Source of the DNA: an uncultured Propionibacteriaceae bacterium
GTDB lineage: Bacteria > Actinomycetota > Actinomycetes > Propionibacteriales > Propionibacteriaceae
Assembly (NCBI GenBank): GCA_938046585.1
Contig: CALIWR010000030.1
Location: 81,886-145,885 of the forward strand
Reading direction: 5' to 3'
DNA length: 64,000 nt
Shown here: positions 8,772 to 17,412 of the stretch, piece by piece
Layout of the letters: each line of letters opens with the position of its first letter
Numbering within the stretch: the stretch's first letter is position 1
Program-made: the position numbers and the translations under genes
The notes under the pieces: model-generated
Databases searched by the model: none
Told to the model about the DNA's origin: nothing
What the model saw: only the letters and a program-made list of their open reading frames with translations

Positions 8772-11267
8772 ATGAGGCGATTCGGGCGGCTGCTGGCCGT
8801 GGTGATCCTGGGGTACGCACTGGTGGCCGGAGAAATACCGGCCGCGGTCGCCGAGCCCGAGCCGCCTCGCCCGTACATCGTCAGACTCCAGCCGGGACCG
8901 GTCGCCGCCGAGCACCTGACCCGGGCTCGGTCGCTGGGTGCTCGGATGACCCAGGAGTACGACGCGGTCTTCCCCGGGTACGCGGCCCAACTCACTACCG
9001 CCGAGGTGGCGGCGCTGCGTTCCGACCCGCAGGTCGCCTGGGTGCTGCCCGACACCCCGGTCAGCGCCGACGCGATCCAGGACGACGCCACCTGGGGCAT
9101 CGACCGGGTCGACCAGCGGACCGGGTTGAGCGGCAGCTACACGTACGGGCCGACCGGGGCCGGGGTCACCGCGTACCTGATCGACTCGGGGATCGCCCGC
9201 CAGCACACCGACTTCACCGGCCGGGTCGACGCCGGCTTCTCCGCGATCCGAGACGGCCACGGCACCGCCGACTGCTATGGCCACGGCACCCATGTCGCCG
9301 GCACCCTGGCCGGCACCCGGTACGGGGTGGCCAAGGATGCCTTGATTACCCCGGTCCGGGTGCTCTCCTGCTCCGGGGTAGGCAGTGATTCACAGGTGAT
9401 CGCCGGGATCAACTGGGTGATCAAGAATCACGCCGCCGGAGCTCCGGCTGTTGCGAACCTCTCGCTCGGAACCGGATCGGCTGTCAACGACGCGGTCCGG
9501 GCTTTGATTGCCGACGGGGTGACCACCGTGATCGCGGCCGGGAACCGGTCCACCAATGCCTGCACCCGGTCCCCGGCGCAAGTGACCGAAGCCTTGACAG
9601 TGGCGGCAGTCGACCGTACCGACACCGAAGCGGCGTTCTCCAACTACGGCCCGTGCGTCGATCTGTACGCGCCGGGCGTGGGCATCGTCTCGGCTGACTG
9701 GCGGACTACCAGCGGGACCCTGGTCTACCGGGGTACCTCGATGGCCACCCCGCACGTGGCCGGCGCCGCGGCCCAGATCCTGCAGGCCCGAGGCGCGATC
9801 GCACCCGACCAGGTGGCGGCGGAGATCCTCGGCAAGGCGACCGTGGGTGCGGTCCGCAACGCCCGCTCCGCAAACCGGCTGCTGTTCACCGGCGGCGGCT
9901 CCACCCCGGCGCCGCTGCCGCTGGCGGCGCCGGCGGTGACCGGGGTCGCCAAGGTCGGCCAGCTGCTCTCGGCCCGCACCAGCAGCCTGCCGGGTGCCCA
10001 GATCGGCTACCAGTGGCTGCGCGGCGCCACCGCGATCCCGGGCGCCACCCAGGCCAGCTACTCCCCCACCGCCGCCGACCAGGGCGCCGGGCTGGCGGTC
10101 CGGGTCAGCGCCACCGCCGCTGACTATCTGCCGGCCGCCGAGCAGACCTCGGCCCCGGTCGGGCCGGTCCAGGCGGCACCCGCGGCGGGGACTTTCCAGC
10201 CGCTGGCGCCGTACCGGATCCTCGACACCCGGGTCGGGCTCGGGCTGCCCGGCGCGGTCGGCCCGAACCAGGACGGCCTGCTGCAGGTGACCGGGGCCGG
10301 GGACGTACCGCCCGGGGCCAGCGCGGTGGCGCTGAATCTGACCGTGGTGAACCCACCGGCGCCGGGCTGGGTGAGCGCCTATCCCACCGACAGCACCCTG
10401 CCGGGCACATCGTCGGTGACCGGGGTCCCGGGCCGGACGGTGCCGAGCCTGGTCGTGGCCCGGCTGGCGGGCGACGGGAGGCTGGCGCTGCGTAACGGCA
10501 GCATCGGCTCTACCCACCTGGTGGCCGACGTGGCGGGGTACTGGACCGGCGGCCGGAGCAGCGAGCCGGGCAGCCTGGCACCGCTCACCCCGGCCCGACT
10601 GCTTGACACCCGCCAGACCAGCCCGGTCCCGGCGTACGGGAGCATCAACCTGCCCATCGCCGGGACCGACCGGGTGCCGGCTGACGCCAGCGCGGCGGTG
10701 CTGACCGTGACCGTGGCCGGGGCCCGGATGCCGGGATACGTCACGGTCCACCCTGCTGGGACCGCCCGACCGGGCACCAGCACCGTCAACGTTGCCGGCT
10801 CTGATGTGGTCTCGAACACCACCATCGCCACCCTGGGCCGCGGCGGACAGATCAGCATCACCAACGGCGGGCCCAGCCCGGTACAGGTGGTGGTCGACTT
10901 GGCGGGCTATATCCGGGGCGGCTCGGCGAACCTGCCCGGTACGTACGTGGCACTGGCCCCGGTCCGGGTGCTCGACACCCGCCCGGGACAGGTCGGCGCC
11001 CAGGACTCGGTGGCGGTTCCGGCGCCGACCCCGATCCCGGCGCAGGCGGTGTTGGCGAATGTCACCATCACCAACCCGGCAGCGTCCGGTTACGCCACCG
11101 CCTACCCCGGCGCGGTGGCGCCGCTGGCCTCGACGGTGAACTTCACAGCCGGGCAGACGGTGGCCAATGCGGCCCTGGTGAAGACCGAAGCCGGCCGGTT
11201 CCAGGTCCGCAACGGGTCCCCGGCCCGGATCGACGTGGTCGCCGACCTGTCCGGCTATTTCCGCTGA
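8772..11267 (+). CDS. Secreted subtilisin-family (S8) serine protease with Ig-like and three LDTR repeats
   Basis: The protein has 831 residues from an ATG at 8772, just after a purine-rich GAGGGGG. Residues 1-28 form a signal peptide ending in AVA. An I9-type propeptide follows (PYIVRL to VLPDTPV). The S8 catalytic domain has the triad Asp138 (YLIDSG), His174 (GHGTHVAG) and Ser323 (GTSMATPHVAG). After it come one Ig/immunoglobulin-like module of about 80 residues (YQWLRGATAIPGAT) and three modules of about 115 residues. Each module begins P-x-R-x-LDTR and ends in a V-D-L/V-x-GY motif. Such LDTR modules occur in actinobacterial secreted proteins, and their role in surface binding is inferred. 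It probably degrades extracellular protein. It begins 113 bases after mutY. Confidence 0.93.
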   Translation: MRRFGRLLAVVILGYALVAGEIPAAVAEPEPPRPYIVRLQPGPVAAEHLTRARSLGARMTQEYDAVFPGYAAQLTTAEVAALRSDPQVAWVLPDTPVSADAIQDDATWGIDRVDQRTGLSGSYTYGPTGAGVTAYLIDSGIARQHTDFTGRVDAGFSAIRDGHGTADCYGHGTHVAGTLAGTRYGVAKDALITPVRVLSCSGVGSDSQVIAGINWVIKNHAAGAPAVANLSLGTGSAVNDAVRALIADGVTTVIAAGNRSTNACTRSPAQVTEALTVAAVDRTDTEAAFSNYGPCVDLYAPGVGIVSADWRTTSGTLVYRGTSMATPHVAGAAAQILQARGAIAPDQVAAEILGKATVGAVRNARSANRLLFTGGGSTPAPLPLAAPAVTGVAKVGQLLSARTSSLPGAQIGYQWLRGATAIPGATQASYSPTAADQGAGLAVRVSATAADYLPAAEQTSAPVGPVQAAPAAGTFQPLAPYRILDTRVGLGLPGAVGPNQDGLLQVTGAGDVPPGASAVALNLTVVNPPAPGWVSAYPTDSTLPGTSSVTGVPGRTVPSLVVARLAGDGRLALRNGSIGSTHLVADVAGYWTGGRSSEPGSLAPLTPARLLDTRQTSPVPAYGSINLPIAGTDRVPADASAAVLTVTVAGARMPGYVTVHPAGTARPGTSTVNVAGSDVVSNTTIATLGRGGQISITNGGPSPVQVVVDLAGYIRGGSANLPGTYVALAPVRVLDTRPGQVGAQDSVAVPAPTPIPAQAVLANVTITNPAASGYATAYPGAVAPLASTVNFTAGQTVANAALVKTEAGRFQVRNGSPARIDVVADLSGYFR

Positions 11268-11420
11268 TCCTGTCGGTCCACGCACAACGACGGGCACACC
11301 CGATCACCCTCCTCGCCTGGGCACCTCATCGCGCAGGTCTGTCCGCACATGTGCGTGCATACCATCCGGCTCCGGCCGCAGAACGGTAGTAACGCCGCCG
11401 CGGCGGGCGTATGCTCGCCT

Positions 11421-11512
11421 GCGTACACGGGAGCCCGGGGTCCGGGCTGAGAGGAAGGAACACCTTCGACCGTCGAACCTGATCTGGGTCATGCCAGCGC
11501 AGGGAGGCATCT
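11421..11512 (+). promoter_or_regulatory. TPP (thiamine diphosphate) riboswitch
   Basis: The leader shows the conserved THI-element blocks in order. They are an ACACGGGAG-type 5' block, the CTGAGAGG block at about 11447, the GAACCTGATCTGGGTCAT block at about 11475, and CCAGCGCAGGGAGG as the closing strand. This order and spacing match the TPP aptamer. It lies 57 bases upstream of ykoE and would lower expression of the importer operon when thiamine diphosphate is plentiful. Confidence 0.93.
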
Positions 11513-11515
11513 CGA

Positions 11516-11534
11516 GGCGCCGAGGGTCGGCGCC
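11516..11534 (+). promoter_or_regulatory. Candidate expression-platform hairpin of the TPP riboswitch
   Basis: GGCGCC, seven loop bases, then GGCGCC form a perfect self-complementary hairpin 4 bases after the aptamer and 34 bases before the ykoE ATG. No T-tract follows, so control of translation or Rho-dependent control is more likely than intrinsic termination. This is inferred from position. Confidence 0.4.
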
Positions 11535-11568
11535 GCACCCGTGGCGGGCCACAGAAAGGGCACGTCAC

Positions 11569-12183
11569 ATGGCCAAGGCCATCCCCTCAGCCGCCGTCGC
11601 GGCCCGCTCGCCATGGCGAGTGATCGACATCGTGGTGACCTCCGTGCTGGGGGTCGCAACCGGCCTGATCTTCGTCGGTTGGAATTTCGTCGGCGGCGCC
11701 GGGTACAGCCTGCTGAACGCGCTTACCCCGGGCGTGGGCGGGCTGGCGACCGGGGTCTGGCTGCTGGGTGGGGTGCTGGGCGGACTGGTGATCCGCAAGC
11801 CGGGCGCTGCGGTCGCAGTCGAGCTGATCGCGGCAATAGTTTCGGCCCTGGTCGGTAACCAGTGGGGCATCACCACCATCTACTCGGGGGTGGCGCAGGG
11901 CCTCGGCGCAGAACTGGTCTTCTGCGCGCTGCGCTACCGGCGCTGGCGGCTGGGGGCGGCGATGCTGGCCGGCGCCGGCGCCGGGCTCGGGGCCTGGGCC
12001 CTGGAGCTGGCGCTGGGTAACACCGCCAAAACCGTCGCCTTCAACGTGACCTACCTGATCTGTCTAGTCGTCTCCGGGGCGGTGCTGGCCGGAGCGGCCG
12101 GCCGGTGGCTGGCGCAGGCGCTGGCCGCGACCGGGGCCTTGTCCCGGTTCGCGTCAGGCCGCGAGGCCCGTACGGACGTCTGA
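11569..12183 (+). CDS. ykoE: ECF transporter substrate-binding (S) component, YkoE family
   Basis: The protein has 204 residues from ATG 11569. It is almost wholly hydrophobic with about six helices. YkoE-type features include an N-terminal helix with TSVLGVATGLIFVGWNF and a central NQWGITTIYSGVAQGLGAELVF. YkoE is the substrate-capturing membrane subunit of a thiamine-related ECF importer, thought to take up thiamine or hydroxymethylpyrimidine precursors. The TPP riboswitch directly upstream and ykoD directly downstream, starting at the next base, support the assignment. It should work with YkoC and YkoD in one membrane complex. Confidence 0.9.
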   Translation: MAKAIPSAAVAARSPWRVIDIVVTSVLGVATGLIFVGWNFVGGAGYSLLNALTPGVGGLATGVWLLGGVLGGLVIRKPGAAVAVELIAAIVSALVGNQWGITTIYSGVAQGLGAELVFCALRYRRWRLGAAMLAGAGAGLGAWALELALGNTAKTVAFNVTYLICLVVSGAVLAGAAGRWLAQALAATGALSRFASGREARTDV

Positions 12184-13626
12184 GTGGGCGCGGCACGGAT
12201 CCGGGTCGAGGGCTGGGGCTGGCGCCATGCCGGCCGCCGGGCCTGGGCGGTACGCGACCTCGATCTGAGTATCGAAGCCGGGCAGCGGGTGCTGCTGCTG
12301 GGGGCCTCCGGGGCCGGCAAGTCGACCCTGCTGCATGCCTTGGCCGGGGTGCTCGGCGGGGCTGACGAAGGTGAGCAGGCCGGCCGGATCCGGATCGGCG
12401 ACGCGGCGCCGCAGGCGCAGCGGGGCCGGGTCGGGCTGGTGATGCAAGACCCGCAGTCGCAGGTGGTGCTGGCCCGGGTCGGCGACGACGTGGCCTTCGG
12501 GCTGGAGAATCTCCAGCTTCCCGCAGACCAAATTTGGCCCCGGGTCCGGGAGGCGCTGGACCTGGTGGGACTGCAGCTGCCGCTGGACCACAACACTGAG
12601 CAGCTGTCCGGCGGGCAGCAGCAGCGGCTGGTACTGGCCGGGGCGCTGGCGATGCGACCCGAGGTGCTGGTGCTGGACGAGCCGACCGCGAACCTGGACC
12701 CGGCCGGGGTAGTGCAGCTACGTGACGCGGTCGCCGCTGTGGTCGCCGACCGGAACACCACCCTGGTCGTGGTGGAACACCGGATCGACACCTGGCTGCC
12801 GCTGGTAGACCGGGTGGTGGTGCTGGCTGCCGGGGGCGGGCTGGTCGCCGACGGGCCGCCCGAGGAGGTCTTCGCCCGGCATGGTGCCGAGCTGGCCCGG
12901 ATCGGCGCCTGGGTGCCGCGGCAGCCGCCCGGGATCGAGCCTCGCGAGCAGATCCCGACTGGGAGCTGGGATCTGACCGGCCGGGGGCTAGGCATCGGCT
13001 ACCAGGCCGGCTGCCCGGTCCGTACCGGGATCGAAGTCGAGCTGCCACGCGGGGTGTCCACCGTTGTGACCGGGCAGAATGGGAGCGGCAAGACCACCCT
13101 GGCGCTGACCCTGGCTGGGCTGCTGCCAGCCCTTGAGGGACGGGTCGAAGCCAGCCCGGGGCTGGCGCCGCCTGGCCGTCCGGACCCGGGGCGGTGGCGC
13201 TCGGCGGAACTACTGACCCGGATTGGGACCGTCTTTCAGGAACCGGAGCACCAGTTCGTCACCGCCAGCGTGCACGACGAGCTGGGGATCGGGCTGCGGG
13301 CCCTGCGACGACCGGCGGGTGAGATCCGCCGGAGGGTCGACGAGCTGCTGGAGCTGCTACGGCTGGGCTCGCTGGCCCGGGCCAACCCGTTCACCCTGTC
13401 AGGCGGGGAGAAAAGACGGCTCTCGGTGGGGACCGTACTAGCGACCCGGCCCCAGGTGATCGTGCTGGACGAGCCGACCTTCGGCCAGGACCGCATCACC
13501 TGGATGAGCCTGGTGCGGCTGGTCCGCGAGCAGCTGGAGCAGGGCACCACGGTGATCTCGGTCACCCATGACCAGACCTACCTGGAGGTGCTCGGCGAGC
13601 ATCAGATCCAGCTGGGGGAACCATGA
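12184..13626 (+). CDS. ykoD: ECF transporter duplicated ATPase, YkoD family
   Basis: The protein has 480 residues from a GTG immediately after the ykoE stop. It is two ABC ATPase domains in tandem. The first has Walker A GASGAGKST, signature LSGGQQQR and Walker B VLVLDEPT. The second has Walker A GQNGSGKTT, signature LSGGEKRR and Walker B VIVLDEPT. Fused ATPase pairs are typical of YkoD and power the ECF importer from the cytoplasmic face. The second half lacks the usual glutamine in its signature (LSGGEKRR), which is common for such domains. The stop overlaps the start of ykoC by 4 bases. The assignment is firm as part of the ykoEDC set. Confidence 0.92.
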   Translation: MGAARIRVEGWGWRHAGRRAWAVRDLDLSIEAGQRVLLLGASGAGKSTLLHALAGVLGGADEGEQAGRIRIGDAAPQAQRGRVGLVMQDPQSQVVLARVGDDVAFGLENLQLPADQIWPRVREALDLVGLQLPLDHNTEQLSGGQQQRLVLAGALAMRPEVLVLDEPTANLDPAGVVQLRDAVAAVVADRNTTLVVVEHRIDTWLPLVDRVVVLAAGGGLVADGPPEEVFARHGAELARIGAWVPRQPPGIEPREQIPTGSWDLTGRGLGIGYQAGCPVRTGIEVELPRGVSTVVTGQNGSGKTTLALTLAGLLPALEGRVEASPGLAPPGRPDPGRWRSAELLTRIGTVFQEPEHQFVTASVHDELGIGLRALRRPAGEIRRRVDELLELLRLGSLARANPFTLSGGEKRRLSVGTVLATRPQVIVLDEPTFGQDRITWMSLVRLVREQLEQGTTVISVTHDQTYLEVLGEHQIQLGEP

Positions 13627-14414
13627 GCCAAACCGTCACCCAGCGCCGTACGGCGGTCCCGCGGACTGCGCTGGACCGGGTTAACCCGGTGACCCGGATC
13701 GCGGCGGCGGTGGTCCTCTCGGCGCCGCTGCTGGTGAGCCTGGACTGGGTAAGCGGCGCGACCGCGGTCGCTCTGATGCTGCTGGCGGCGCTCAGCTTAG
13801 GCTTCAGCCCGGCCTTCATCGCCCGGCGGGTCGCCCCGCTGCTAGCGCTGGCACCGCTAGCGGCGGTCAGCATGGCCCTGTACGGGAGGCCGGGCGGACG
13901 GGTCTGGTTCGACTGGTTGCTGATGCAGGTCACCGACCATTCGCTGCAGCTGGCGGTGGCGGTGCTGCTGCGGGTGCTGGCGCTGGGGATCCCGTCGCTG
14001 CTGCTGTTCAGCGGCACCGACCCGACCGACATGGCCGACGGCCTGGCGCAGGTGGGGCGGCTCCCGGCCCGGTTTGTCCTCGGTGCCCTGGCCGGTTTTC
14101 GGCTGCTGGGGCGGTTACGAGACGACTGGCGCAGCCTGGCTCTGGCGCGGCGGGCCCGAGGCCTGGGTGACACTGGGGCGCTGCGTCGTTTCGCGACTAT
14201 GGCCTTCGCGATGGTGGTGATCGCGCTGCGGCGCGGCTCGAAAGTGGCGACCGCGATGGAGGCCCGCGGTTTCGGCGGCAACCAGCGGACCTGGGCCCGC
14301 CGCTCGACGGTGGGCCGGGCCGATCTGGTGGCGCTGCTGGTCTCGGTGGGGATCGTCTCGGTGGCGCTGGTGGCGGCGGCGCTGGCCGGCACCTTCTGGG
14401 CGGTCTGGGCATGA
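13623..14414 (+). CDS. ykoC: ECF transporter transmembrane (T) component, YkoC family
   Basis: The protein has 263 residues, with the ATG overlapping the ykoD stop (ATGA). Several membrane helices are followed by the cytoplasmic coupling region of T components, which has short Ala-Arg-Gly motifs. Here these are SLALARRARGLGD and TAMEARGFGGN. These arginine motifs contact the ATPases in known ECF transporters. It couples ATP hydrolysis by YkoD to substrate release from YkoE. Its stop overlaps the next gene, a kinase, by 4 bases, so all four genes form one transcription unit under the TPP riboswitch. Confidence 0.9.
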   Translation: MSQTVTQRRTAVPRTALDRVNPVTRIAAAVVLSAPLLVSLDWVSGATAVALMLLAALSLGFSPAFIARRVAPLLALAPLAAVSMALYGRPGGRVWFDWLLMQVTDHSLQLAVAVLLRVLALGIPSLLLFSGTDPTDMADGLAQVGRLPARFVLGALAGFRLLGRLRDDWRSLALARRARGLGDTGALRRFATMAFAMVVIALRRGSKVATAMEARGFGGNQRTWARRSTVGRADLVALLVSVGIVSVALVAAALAGTFWAVWA

Positions 14415-15061
14415 GCCGGGGCCCGGCGTACCACGATGGCGTCCGGCCGATCACGGTGGCCTGTCACGAGGCTGCGGCCATGATCGTCGAGTACGGCATC
14501 ACGGTGCCTCGGCCGGTGATCCTGGTCGACGGCGGTTCCGGCTCCGGCAAGACCTCCCTCGCCGCCCAGGTCGCCCAGGCCTGGCCGCATCCGTTGCCGC
14601 TGCAGACGGTGTGCCTGGACGACGTCTACCCCGGCTGGTCCGGTTTGGCGGCCGGTTCTCGGGCGGTGCCGGGGATCATCGCCGGGCCGTGCCCCGGCTA
14701 CCAGCGCTGGGACTGGGACCGGGCCCGGCCTGCCGAGCAGGTCCAGCTGGACCCGGCGGCGGCGGTGCTAGTCGAGGGCTGTGGGGCACTGTCTCGGGTC
14801 TCGGCGCGGCTGGCGACGCTACGGGTTTGGGTGGAGGTTGACGCTGCCACCCGCCGGGCCCGGGCCCTGGCCCGCGACCGGGGCGGCTTCGACCCGTACT
14901 GGGAGCTCTGGGCTGCCCAGGAGCACACCCACTGGCGCCGCAACCAACCCTGGCGGTGGGCGGATCTGCTCGTAGCCGACCCCGATCACATGACAGATCT
15001 GTCATATGGCAGGGGGTTCCGATACCCAGCTCGACGCGAGAAGCGGTCGGCCGGACGCTAG
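14411..15061 (+). CDS. P-loop kinase, uridine-kinase-like, in the thiamine importer operon
   Basis: The protein has 216 residues and starts in an ATGA overlap with ykoC. The Walker A motif is DGGSGSGKTSLA at about residues 39-50. A following CLDDVYPGWSGL resembles the substrate-binding Asp region of uridine kinases and shikimate-kinase-like proteins. VLVEGCGALS is the second-strand acidic motif, and a lid-like arginine-rich helix (ATRRARALARDRGGFDPYW) follows. It probably phosphorylates a small molecule. The tight linkage to a TPP-controlled importer suggests the imported precursor as a candidate substrate, but this is inference. It has no resemblance to ThiD or ThiM. It is otherwise commonly annotated only as an ATP-binding protein. 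Confidence 0.75.
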   Translation: MSRGPAYHDGVRPITVACHEAAAMIVEYGITVPRPVILVDGGSGSGKTSLAAQVAQAWPHPLPLQTVCLDDVYPGWSGLAAGSRAVPGIIAGPCPGYQRWDWDRARPAEQVQLDPAAAVLVEGCGALSRVSARLATLRVWVEVDAATRRARALARDRGGFDPYWELWAAQEHTHWRRNQPWRWADLLVADPDHMTDLSYGRGFRYPARREKRSAGR

Positions 15062-15070
15062 CGTGCTGAC

Positions 15071-16870
15071 GTGCTGAGGTTCACCACGATCACCTTGCCA
15101 ATGGCCGGCCCGGGCCCGGGCAATGGCCTGCCGATCCTCGACGCGGGCGGCGCCCGGCAGCCGAGCCCCGCCGAGGCGCGTCTGCTGGGCTTGGAGGGCT
15201 GCCTGCCCCGGCCGCCGAGCCTGCTCCCGTACGACGCGCAGGACGGCTTCGACCGTACGGTCAGCAAGCAGCCGACACCGGTGGCAGTGCTGGAGAACAA
15301 GCGGCTGCGGGCCACCTTCCTGCTGGCGCTGGGGGGCCGGCTGTGGTCGCTGCTCGACAAGGGCACCGGCCGTAACCTGCTGCACCAGCCGGAGGTGCTG
15401 CGGCACGCGAACCTGGCCCTGCGTAAGGCCTGGTTCGCCGGCGGGGTGGAGTGGAACCTCGGCTGCACCGGGCACTGGCCGCTGACGAGTTCGCCGGTGT
15501 TCGCCGGCGCGGTGACGCAACAGGTGCTGCGGCTGTGGGCGTACGAGCGGATGCTGCGGCTGGTGTGGCGTCTCGACGTGTCTCTTCCCGAGGGCAGCGA
15601 GGACCTGCTGGTCCGGGTGGTGTTGCACAATCCGCACCGTGCCCCGGTCCCGGTGTACTGGTGGTCGACTATCGCGGTCCCGCTCGCCGAACAGGGCCGG
15701 GTCCTGATGCCGGCCCGGGCCGCGTGGTGCTCGAACCATGCCACGATCGAGAAGGTCGAGATCACCGCCGAGATGCTGCGCCCCGACCAGGTCGGGCAGT
15801 CGTACGAGCTGTTCGGTGATCTGCCGGGGCTGCAGCAGCCGTGGGTGGCGGCGGTTGACGCCGACGGCTACGGGCTGCAGCAAACCTCGACCGCGCGGTT
15901 GCGGGGCCGCGAGCTGTTCACCTGGGGGGTGGGCGCCGGTGGCCGGCGCTGGCAGCAGTGGCTGGGTGGCGACCGCTCGTACGCCGAGATCCAGGCCGGC
16001 CTGGCCCCGACTCAGCTGCACCACCTGCCGCTGCCGGCGAGCCAGACCTGGTCCTGGACCGAGAGCTACGGCCCGGTCCGGGTCCCGGCTGACTACCCGG
16101 ACCTGCCGGGACCGGTGCCGCCGCCCCGGGCGGTGGCCGTGGCCAGCGCCGACCAGGCCTTGGCCGAAGTGGAACGGCTCCCAGTCGAGGTCCACCACTA
16201 CGGCGACGGGTGGGGGGCCTTGGAGGTGGCGGCGGGGCACCTGAGCCGGTCGCCGGCCACCCCGTTCCCGGGGTCGACGCTGTCCGCCGAGCAGCGGCCC
16301 TGGCTGGGCCTGATCGACCACGGCTGGCTGCGGACGCCAGCGGCGCCGGTGCTGGGCGGCGCCTGGGCTGAGCGGCTGGCCCGGGCTGGCGCCAGTCCGG
16401 AACGGGACCTACACCTGGGCTACCAGGCCTGGGCCCGGGGCGAGACCGATCAGGCCCGGGCCTGCTGGCAACGCTCGTATGACGCGGACGGCTCACCGCG
16501 GACCCTGCGGGCCCTGGCGCTCACCGCCGACCCGGTCGACGTCGACGCCCTGGCTGAGGCGGCTGACCGGGACGGCTCGGTGGCGTTGCGGGTGGAACAC
16601 CTGGAGGCTGCGGTGGCGGCCGGCCGCTACCAGGAAGTGGTCGCGGCGACCGAGCAGATCGATCCGGGCCCGCGGGCTGGCCGGCTGACCCTGCTGCGGG
16701 TGACCGCGCTGGTCGGGCTGGGCCGGGCGGAGCAGGCTCGGGCCCTGTTGGACGGCCGGTTGGAGGTGAACGATCTGCGCGAGGGGTCGTTGTCGTTCAG
16801 CGAGGTTTGGGAGGCGACCCATCCCGGCGAGCCGCTCCCGGCCGAGTATGACTTCCGGATGCGGCCCTAA
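15071..16870 (+). CDS. DUF5107 domain protein with TPR-like C-terminus
   Basis: The protein has 599 residues from a GTG at 15071, 9 bases after the kinase stop. The first 340 residues resemble DUF5107: VAVLENKRLRATFLLALGGRLWSLLDK, then WFAGGVEWNLG and a PVPVYWWSTIAVP stretch. This fold is shared with carbohydrate-active beta-sandwich domains. The last 220 residues are Ala-rich helices of TPR type (DLHLGYQAWARGETDQARACWQRSY). The family is often found near sugar metabolism genes, but its activity is not established. There is no signal peptide, so it is probably cytoplasmic. It is followed after 1 base by a GNAT gene, suggesting co-expression. Confidence 0.75.
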   Translation: MLRFTTITLPMAGPGPGNGLPILDAGGARQPSPAEARLLGLEGCLPRPPSLLPYDAQDGFDRTVSKQPTPVAVLENKRLRATFLLALGGRLWSLLDKGTGRNLLHQPEVLRHANLALRKAWFAGGVEWNLGCTGHWPLTSSPVFAGAVTQQVLRLWAYERMLRLVWRLDVSLPEGSEDLLVRVVLHNPHRAPVPVYWWSTIAVPLAEQGRVLMPARAAWCSNHATIEKVEITAEMLRPDQVGQSYELFGDLPGLQQPWVAAVDADGYGLQQTSTARLRGRELFTWGVGAGGRRWQQWLGGDRSYAEIQAGLAPTQLHHLPLPASQTWSWTESYGPVRVPADYPDLPGPVPPPRAVAVASADQALAEVERLPVEVHHYGDGWGALEVAAGHLSRSPATPFPGSTLSAEQRPWLGLIDHGWLRTPAAPVLGGAWAERLARAGASPERDLHLGYQAWARGETDQARACWQRSYDADGSPRTLRALALTADPVDVDALAEAADRDGSVALRVEHLEAAVAAGRYQEVVAATEQIDPGPRAGRLTLLRVTALVGLGRAEQARALLDGRLEVNDLREGSLSFSEVWEATHPGEPLPAEYDFRMRP

Positions 16871-16871
16871 C

Positions 16872-17402
16872 GTGGCGCTGGTCTTCGTCCCTCGCTGGCT
16901 GGACCATCCCGACCCCCAGCGGCTAGTCGCGATCGTGCAGGAGTTCTACCGGGGCCTGTATGGCTCCGGGGATGAGGCGCCGCTCGACCCGGACGAGTTG
17001 GCGCCGCCGTACGGTGAGCTGTACGTCGGCTACCTGGGCCCGGAGCCGGTCGCGACCGTGGCCTGGCGCCACCGTGACCCGATCCCGGGGCTGCCGCAGC
17101 CGGTGGCGGAGGTCAAGCGGATGTCGGTGCTCGCAGCCCACCAGGGCCACGGGCTGGGACGCCAGGCGCTGGCCCTGGCCGAGCACCGGATCGTACGGCA
17201 GGCTGTGGCGGCGATCGTGATCCAGACCGGGAACCGGCAGCTGGCGGCGCTGCGGTTGTACGACTCGGCCGGTTACCGGCCGCTGCCCGACGACGCTGAC
17301 CGCAGCTGGGACCCTTACGCCGACGATCCGTTGTCAGTGCAGCTGTGGAAACCTCTCGCCGGCGCCACGCCGGGGCCCGCGCGGCAGGCCCGGCACCTAT
17401 AG
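16872..17402 (+). CDS. GNAT-family N-acetyltransferase
   Basis: The protein has 176 residues from a GTG at 16872, one base after the preceding stop. A longer frame from 16848 would overlap that gene. The acetyl-CoA binding motif A appears as VKRMSVLAAHQGHGLGRQALALAEH, with the Q/R-x-x-G-x-G/A-like QGHGLG loop. Motif B-like LAALRLYDSAGYRPLP follows. It transfers an acetyl group to an unknown amine. It lies 10 bases before a sugar aminotransferase gene, so an amino sugar made by that enzyme is a candidate acceptor, although GNAT proteins next to such genes can be unrelated. Confidence 0.82.
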   Translation: MALVFVPRWLDHPDPQRLVAIVQEFYRGLYGSGDEAPLDPDELAPPYGELYVGYLGPEPVATVAWRHRDPIPGLPQPVAEVKRMSVLAAHQGHGLGRQALALAEHRIVRQAVAAIVIQTGNRQLAALRLYDSAGYRPLPDDADRSWDPYADDPLSVQLWKPLAGATPGPARQARHL

Positions 17403-17412
17403 GCTCACGGGC

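Noticed and set aside
9390..11297. 635-codon open frame antisense to the subtilisin
   Set aside because: Long antisense frames are expected in GC-rich DNA. The composition is Arg/Gly/His-rich with no motif.
11304..11568. Two short frames on the minus strand over the TPP leader
   Set aside because: They overlap the riboswitch and have Arg/Pro-rich, non-protein-like composition.
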